Positions 42,569 through 46,515 of a DNA stretch of 46,515 nucleotides are shown here, in pieces. The stretch spans positions 1 to 46,515 of the forward strand of contig JBDUDR010000005.1 of NCBI GenBank assembly GCA_040002845.1. Direction: 5' to 3'. Both the position numbers and the translations under genes were made by a program. The notes under the pieces are model-generated. The model was given only the letters and a program-made list of their open reading frames with translations, was not told the DNA's origin and made no database searches. Source of the DNA: JBDUDR01 sp040002845 (GTDB lineage: Bacteria > Actinomycetota > Actinomycetes > Propionibacteriales > Nocardioidaceae). Numbering within the stretch: the first letter of the stretch is position 1; each line of letters opens with the position of its first letter.

Positions 42569-42795
42569 TCGGTGCTACCGGAGATGTCCCACGCTGAGCC
42601 CATGCCGTCACGCATCTGCTCGAGATCCCCGGTCCATCCTGTTCCTTCCATCGCAAGGGCCTCGTCGATGGGCATCGGTTCGATTCGGAGGCGGCGCAGT
42701 GCGAAGTTGACGGCCTCCCGCTTCGTATGCAACTGGTAGCGCCGCATCACCCAGCGGACTGCGTCGTCGTCGATGTCTATGTTGGTCCGAGTCAC
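42565..42795 (-). CDS. vapB: VapB-type antitoxin
   Basis: A 76-residue antitoxin. The N-terminal ribbon-helix-helix reads MTRTNIDIDDDAVRWVMRRY, then THTKREAVNFALRRL-like helix, typical of VapB of the VapBC2/VapB_antitoxin (MazE/RHH) group. The acidic C-terminus (GTGWTGDLEQMRDGM) is the toxin-binding end. It should repress its own promoter at the inverted repeat 42807-42832. Close to the scoB stop (18 bp). Confidence 0.93.
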   Translation of the reverse strand: MTRTNIDIDDDAVRWVMRRYQLHTKREAVNFALRRLRIEPMPIDEALAMEGTGWTGDLEQMRDGMGSAWDISGSTE

Positions 42796-42806
42796 GGTCT
42801 TCAGCC

Positions 42807-42832
42807 TACACCCCTATGTGTATTGAGGTGTA
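42807..42832 (-). promoter_or_regulatory. Predicted VapB operator
   Basis: TACACCCC and GAGGTGTA (42807-42814 and 42825-42832) form a 7/8 inverted repeat with a 10-base spacer, 11 bp before the vapB start. The left arm covers the scoB stop codon, so the operator lies across the junction of the two genes. Confidence 0.6.
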
Positions 42833-43476
42833 TACCCGCGTTGCGTGGGGGGCAGCAGCGGGGGTTCGGTCTTGTCGCGTACCTCGTCCTCGCTCACATC
42901 AGGGGCAGTCTCGACGAGTACCAGACCCTCGGGTGTCACGTCGATCACCGCCAGGTCGGTGATGATGCGCTGCACCACACCCTTGCCGGTGTAGGGCAGC
43001 GAGCACTCGTTGACGATCTTGTACGACCCGTCCTTGGCCACGTGCTCCATCAACACGATGACTCGTTTGGCGCCGTGCACGAGGTCCATCGCGCCGCCCA
43101 TGCCCTTGACCATCTTGCCGGGAATCATCCAGTTGGAGATGTCGCCATCCTTCGACACCTGCATGGCGCCGAGGATCGCCGCGTCGATCTTGCCGCCGCG
43201 GATCATCCCGAACGAGGTCGCCGAATCGAAGTACGCGGCTCCCCGCCGCACCGTGACGGTCTCCTTGCCGGCGTTGATCAGGTCCGGGTCCTCCTCGCCG
43301 TCGACGGGGTATGCCCCCACGCCGAGGATGCCGTTCTCGGACTGCAGCACGATCTCGACGTCGTCAGGCACATAATTAGGCACCAACGTCGGGAGCCCGA
43401 TACCGAGGTTGACGTACGACCCGTCGGAGAGCTCGGCGGCGGCTCGCGCGGCCATCCCCTCTCGCGTGAGACCCAT
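42814..43476 (-). CDS. scoB: 3-oxoacid CoA-transferase subunit B
   Basis: A 220-residue subunit. The catalytic glutamate is E47 in LQSENGILG, and GIGLPTLVPNYV and GGAMDLVHGAKRVIVLMEH are family segments. Together with ScoA it moves CoA between succinyl-CoA and acetoacetate or related acids. ATG overlaps the scoA stop (TAATG). Confidence 0.95.
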   Translation of the reverse strand: MGLTREGMAARAAAELSDGSYVNLGIGLPTLVPNYVPDDVEIVLQSENGILGVGAYPVDGEEDPDLINAGKETVTVRRGAAYFDSATSFGMIRGGKIDAAILGAMQVSKDGDISNWMIPGKMVKGMGGAMDLVHGAKRVIVLMEHVAKDGSYKIVNECSLPYTGKGVVQRIITDLAVIDVTPEGLVLVETAPDVSEDEVRDKTEPPLLPPTQRGYTPQYT

Positions 43477-44267
43477 TACGACTGCCCTCCTGCCGCGGGT
43501 CGCTCCCGCACCGTCCGGCGCTCGATCCGCTTGTCGACCACCTGCTCGGGCGTCAACGCCACCACCCGCTGGACGAAGACACCGGGGGTGTGGACGTGGT
43601 CGGGGTCGATCACCCCCGGCTCGACCAGCTCCTCGACCTCGGCGATCGTCACCCGTCCCGACATCGCGGCGAGCGGGTTGAAGTTCCGGGCCGACTCGTT
43701 GAAAACCAGGTTCCCGTGTGAGTCACCGCGTGCGGCGCGCACCAGTCCGAAGTCGCAGACGATCGCGGGCTCGAGGACGAACGTACGAAGCTCGCCGTCC
43801 ACCTCGAATTCCCGAGTGTCCTTGCGGGGTGACGACACGATCACGTTCCCTTCAGAGTCGTACCGCCACGGCAACCCGCCCTCGGCCACCTGGGTCCCGA
43901 CCCCGGTCGCCGTGTAGAAGGCCGGGATGCCGGACCCGCCTGCCCGCATCCGCTCGGCGAGAGTGCCCTGGGGAGTGAGCTCCACCTCGAGCTCGCCGGA
44001 GAGGTACTGCCGGGCGAACTCCTTGTTCTCACCCACGTACGACGACACCATCCGGCGGATTCGCTTGGCCAGCAGGAGCCGCCCGAGTCCCCAGTCGTCG
44101 ACCCCACAGTTGTTCGACACGGCCTCGAGCTCGTCTACCCCGGCGTCGAGCAGCGCCTCGATGAGCGCACTGGGGATGCCACACAGGCCGAAGCCTCCTA
44201 CCGCCAGCGAGGCACCGCTCGAGATGTCGGCTACCGCTTCCGCCGCGCTCGCGACGACCTTGTCCAT
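43476..44267 (-). CDS. scoA: 3-oxoacid CoA-transferase subunit A
   Basis: A 263-residue subunit: GASLAVGGFGLCGIPSALIEAL is the CoA-transferase signature 1, followed by SNNCGVDDWGLG, PAFYTATGVGT and ARNFNPLAAMSG. All match the SCOT alpha chain. ATG 44267 follows GAGGAGC. Divergent from the cytochrome P450 gene, 162 bp away. Confidence 0.95.
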   Translation of the reverse strand: MDKVVASAAEAVADISSGASLAVGGFGLCGIPSALIEALLDAGVDELEAVSNNCGVDDWGLGRLLLAKRIRRMVSSYVGENKEFARQYLSGELEVELTPQGTLAERMRAGGSGIPAFYTATGVGTQVAEGGLPWRYDSEGNVIVSSPRKDTREFEVDGELRTFVLEPAIVCDFGLVRAARGDSHGNLVFNESARNFNPLAAMSGRVTIAEVEELVEPGVIDPDHVHTPGVFVQRVVALTPEQVVDKRIERRTVRERPAAGGQS

Positions 44268-44429
44268 CGTTGCTCCTCGCTATGGCCGGCGGCTCTTTGC
44301 GTCCGACCAGCTGTCTGTGCATGCTCCGCCTGCCGATCCTAGCGATGCGGCTTGGTGACGCAGAGTCCTCGGACAGTTCGCGGCCCCTGGACGTACGAAA
44401 CCCGCGCCTGCGACCCTGGAACGGTGACC

Positions 44430-45791
44430 ATGCAGTTCGAGCAGATCCCTGGGCCTAGGCCGTGGCGCCCGATGGGATCCGCGTACGAACTGCGCCGCCG
44501 TCTGCTGAGCACACTGCTCAGCGGCCTGCATTTGTACGGCGATGTCGTCGGCTACCCGGTCGGGCCGCCGGGGCGGTGGCGGGGCACCCTGGTCGTCGCA
44601 CACCATCCAGACGATGTGCAGCACATCTTGACCCAGACCGAGAAGACCACGACGAAGGACACGCTCGGCTTCAAGGCGATGGCCGAGATGTTCGGCAACG
44701 GTCTCCTCACCAGCACCGGCGAGACGTGGAAGCGGCAGCGGCGAATCACCCAGCCGTTGTTCACGCCGCGTCGGGTCTCTGGGTACGCGACCCTGATGGC
44801 TGAGGAAGCCGCCCGCACGGTCTCGACGTTGCCCGATCGGCCGGTCGACCTGCACGACTTGATGCTGAAGTACACATTGCGAGTCGTCGGCAGGGCACTC
44901 TTCGGTGAAGAGGTCGATGACCTCGTACCAGCCCTGCACGATTTGGTGCCGGCGGTGGCCGAGGTCACCGTCCGCCGCCGCACGGTGCCGTGGGCGTTGC
45001 CGCTGCGCTACCACACGCCCGGCAATCGACTGCCCCGCCGCCTGCGCGCTCAGGAGTACGCGATCATCGATGAGGTCTTGTCGCGCGCTCCGCGCTCGGA
45101 GGGGCGAGACGACCTTGTCGCGAGGCTGCGGGCTGCGACCGACCCGGACACCGGCGAGTCGTTGAGCGAGCAGGAGATCCGTGACCAGGCGCTGATCTTC
45201 CTGCTCGCCGGTCACGAGACCACCGCCGGTGCCCTCACGTTCACGCTGCACCTGCTCGGCACACATCCAGCGATTCAGCATCAGGTCGCGACCGAGGTAC
45301 GCGACGTGCTGGCTAACAAGCCGGCGCCCGAAGCCTCCGACATCCCTGCACTGGTCTGGACCCGGGCCGCCCTGCAAGAGGGCATGCGGATGTTCCCGTC
45401 CGCCCACGTGACCGAGCGCGCGAACCTGGAGCCGATGACCTTGCAGGGGTACGAGGTCCCGGCCGGCACCTTCATGATCGTGTCGCCATGGACGACCCAA
45501 CGGCATCCGCGCTTCTGGCCCGATCCCGACCGGTATGACCCGACCAGGTTCATCGGCCACCACGACAGGCATCGGTACGCGTACTTCCCCTTCGGCGGCG
45601 GCCCGCGAAGCTGCGTCGGAGAACACTTCGCGATGCTCGAAGGCGTCATCGCGCTCGCGACACTGCTGCGCGACCGCGAGGTGCGGGCCGTCAAACCGAC
45701 GATGCCTGTCACTGCGCGGATCACCGTCCGCCCGGCCGGCCCGGTGCCCGCGACCCTGACCCGCCGAGTTCATCTACGCTCCGCGGCCTGA
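44430..45791 (+). CDS. Cytochrome P450
   Basis: A 453-residue monooxygenase. I-helix motif LAGHETTAG, ExxR in LQEGMRMFPSAH, PERF-like region DRYDPTRF and heme motif FPFGGGPRSCVGEHFAM with ligand C395. No membrane anchor. The layout resembles CYP110/135/138-like and CYP4-like bacterial P450s of fatty acids or terpenoids, but a substrate cannot be stated. No ferredoxin gene is adjacent. The ATG at 44430 is chosen since family similarity begins near IPGPRPWRPMG; a GTG six bases earlier is equally possible. Confidence 0.93.
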   Translation: MQFEQIPGPRPWRPMGSAYELRRRLLSTLLSGLHLYGDVVGYPVGPPGRWRGTLVVAHHPDDVQHILTQTEKTTTKDTLGFKAMAEMFGNGLLTSTGETWKRQRRITQPLFTPRRVSGYATLMAEEAARTVSTLPDRPVDLHDLMLKYTLRVVGRALFGEEVDDLVPALHDLVPAVAEVTVRRRTVPWALPLRYHTPGNRLPRRLRAQEYAIIDEVLSRAPRSEGRDDLVARLRAATDPDTGESLSEQEIRDQALIFLLAGHETTAGALTFTLHLLGTHPAIQHQVATEVRDVLANKPAPEASDIPALVWTRAALQEGMRMFPSAHVTERANLEPMTLQGYEVPAGTFMIVSPWTTQRHPRFWPDPDRYDPTRFIGHHDRHRYAYFPFGGGPRSCVGEHFAMLEGVIALATLLRDREVRAVKPTMPVTARITVRPAGPVPATLTRRVHLRSAA

Positions 45792-45851
45792 GTTCGCCGA
45801 TCGTTCGTGACCGGCGGCGCAACTCGACAGGTCCCCGCTGCCCGGCGGCTG

Positions 45852-46515
45852 TTATTGGCGTCTGGGTGGTTGGGGTGGTTGGGGGTCGGGTCCGCGTTGG
45901 GCGCCGGGTCCGAGGGCTGGTGGGTGGAGGAGTTTGTAGACCTTGCGGCTCAACGTGCGCCATAAGATCTCGTTCCGATCCTCATCGGAAGCCATCTCGA
46001 GCCGGTGGCCGGGTTGCTCGTGCGCGAGGTTGTGGCGGGTGCAGGCACCGAGCCCGTTGCTCGCGGTGGTCGGCCCGCCGTCGGCGTACCCGGCCGCGTG
46101 GTCGGCTTGGACGGCGGGCCGGTCGCAGCCGGGCACCACACAGATCGGGTCGATGGTGAAGATCAGATCGCGCAGCTCACCACGGAAGAACCGCTGCTTC
46201 GAATCAACCGACAGGACGTGGTCGTCGACCGGGTCGGTCACCAGCCGCCGCAGAACCACATCCGGTCCGGCCAACAGCCGTTTCAGGGTGGGGGCCGGGA
46301 TCGGGCCGTAACCGCGCAGCTGCGCCGGATGATCATCGGCCCCGGTCAGGGTGGAGGCGTTGACGGCCACATCGACCCGCACCGGCAGCTGATCGGCCCT
46401 GGATAGGCCGGTGACCCGCTCCACCAGGGTGTCGCACATCAGATGCCGCAGGGACCGCGAATCACCGGCCGCCTTCAACCCGCGGGCCTGGCGGTCCAAC
46501 GCGGTCCAGCACGCC
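45852..46515 (-). CDS. DUF222/HNH endonuclease (13E12 repeat-like), C-terminal part
   Basis: About 220 residues of the C-terminal half; the gene continues past base 46515, as the frame is open to the end (ACWTALDRQARG). The HNH part is CVVPGCDRPAVQADHAAGYA, then GGPTTASNGLGACTRHNLAHE, with zinc cysteines and HNH residues present. This family is highly duplicated in actinobacteria and mobile-element-like; its function is unclear. The start lies outside the window. Confidence 0.9.
   Translation of the reverse strand, partial: ACWTALDRQARGLKAAGDSRSLRHLMCDTLVERVTGLSRADQLPVRVDVAVNASTLTGADDHPAQLRGYGPIPAPTLKRLLAGPDVVLRRLVTDPVDDHVLSVDSKQRFFRGELRDLIFTIDPICVVPGCDRPAVQADHAAGYADGGPTTASNGLGACTRHNLAHEQPGHRLEMASDEDRNEILWRTLSRKVYKLLHPPALGPGAQRGPDPQPPQPPRRQ

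Noticed and set aside
1..46515. tRNA and rRNA genes
   Set aside because: No cloverleaf-type T-loop and acceptor pairing or rRNA-like conserved segment was found by eye on either strand; a tRNAscan run would be decisive.

Overview
The window is chromosomal DNA of a high-GC actinobacterium, most likely of the Nocardioidaceae/Propionibacteriales type (inferred from protein style, many GTG starts, ATGA/GTGA/TGATG overlaps and gene order; no rRNA or marker gene is present). The backbone follows the Mycobacterium tuberculosis Rv3649-Rv3678c gene order recalled from general knowledge: MrfA-type helicase, a Tad pilus block, Ssd, the 6C small RNA, a HAD-IB hydrolase, an Rv3662c-like protein, acetyl-CoA synthetase, Rv3669/EphE-like proteins, the MarP protease, a CoA-type Nudix hydrolase, a TlpA-like thioredoxin, endonuclease III, Crp, a metallo-beta-lactamase-fold hydrolase, a Nudix protein and RidA.

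Layout. 1-4007: N-terminal part of the proton-pumping pyrophosphatase, a STAS anti-sigma antagonist, an MrfA-type helicase and a small membrane protein. 4008-4856: no gene, but two tandem copies of a roughly 350-bp unit made of several hairpins. 4857-10450: Tad/Flp pilus locus on the minus strand (Ssd, TadA, TadB, TadC, then Flp-type pilin, TadE, TadE-like), split by a VOC protein gene on the plus strand. 10580-10760: 6C RNA with an unusual three C-tract loops and a good promoter. 10857-12851: HAD-IB hydrolase and a degenerate Fic-like protein, with a 450-bp hairpin-bearing gap between them. 12890-30807: accessory section with a methyltransferase, a LytS-type histidine kinase, an ABC system of two ATPases and two giant permeases flanked by inverted repeat copies, GMP reductase-like GuaB1, a LytTR regulator with an acetate-type symporter operon, a serine hydrolase with choline dehydrogenase, an SRPBCC protein and a broken AbiEii toxin gene. 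30896-41362: SatP acetate channel, Acs and the conserved housekeeping block. 41395-46515: hydrolase, VapBC, 3-oxoacid CoA-transferase, cytochrome P450 and a DUF222/HNH endonuclease cut by the window end.

Functional themes. Acetate and short carboxylate handling recurs (LytS/LytTR plus ActP-like symporter, SatP, Acs, ScoAB). The four-gene MarP-NudL-TlpA-Nth cluster is translationally coupled throughout. The Tad block should assemble a Flp pilus, although no prepilin peptidase is in view.

The most interesting non-coding signal is a dispersed, modular palindromic repeat family (five copies of a roughly 75-bp core, nearly all just after gene 3' ends). Two inverted copies bracket the ABC cargo that separates the histidine kinase from its presumed response regulator.
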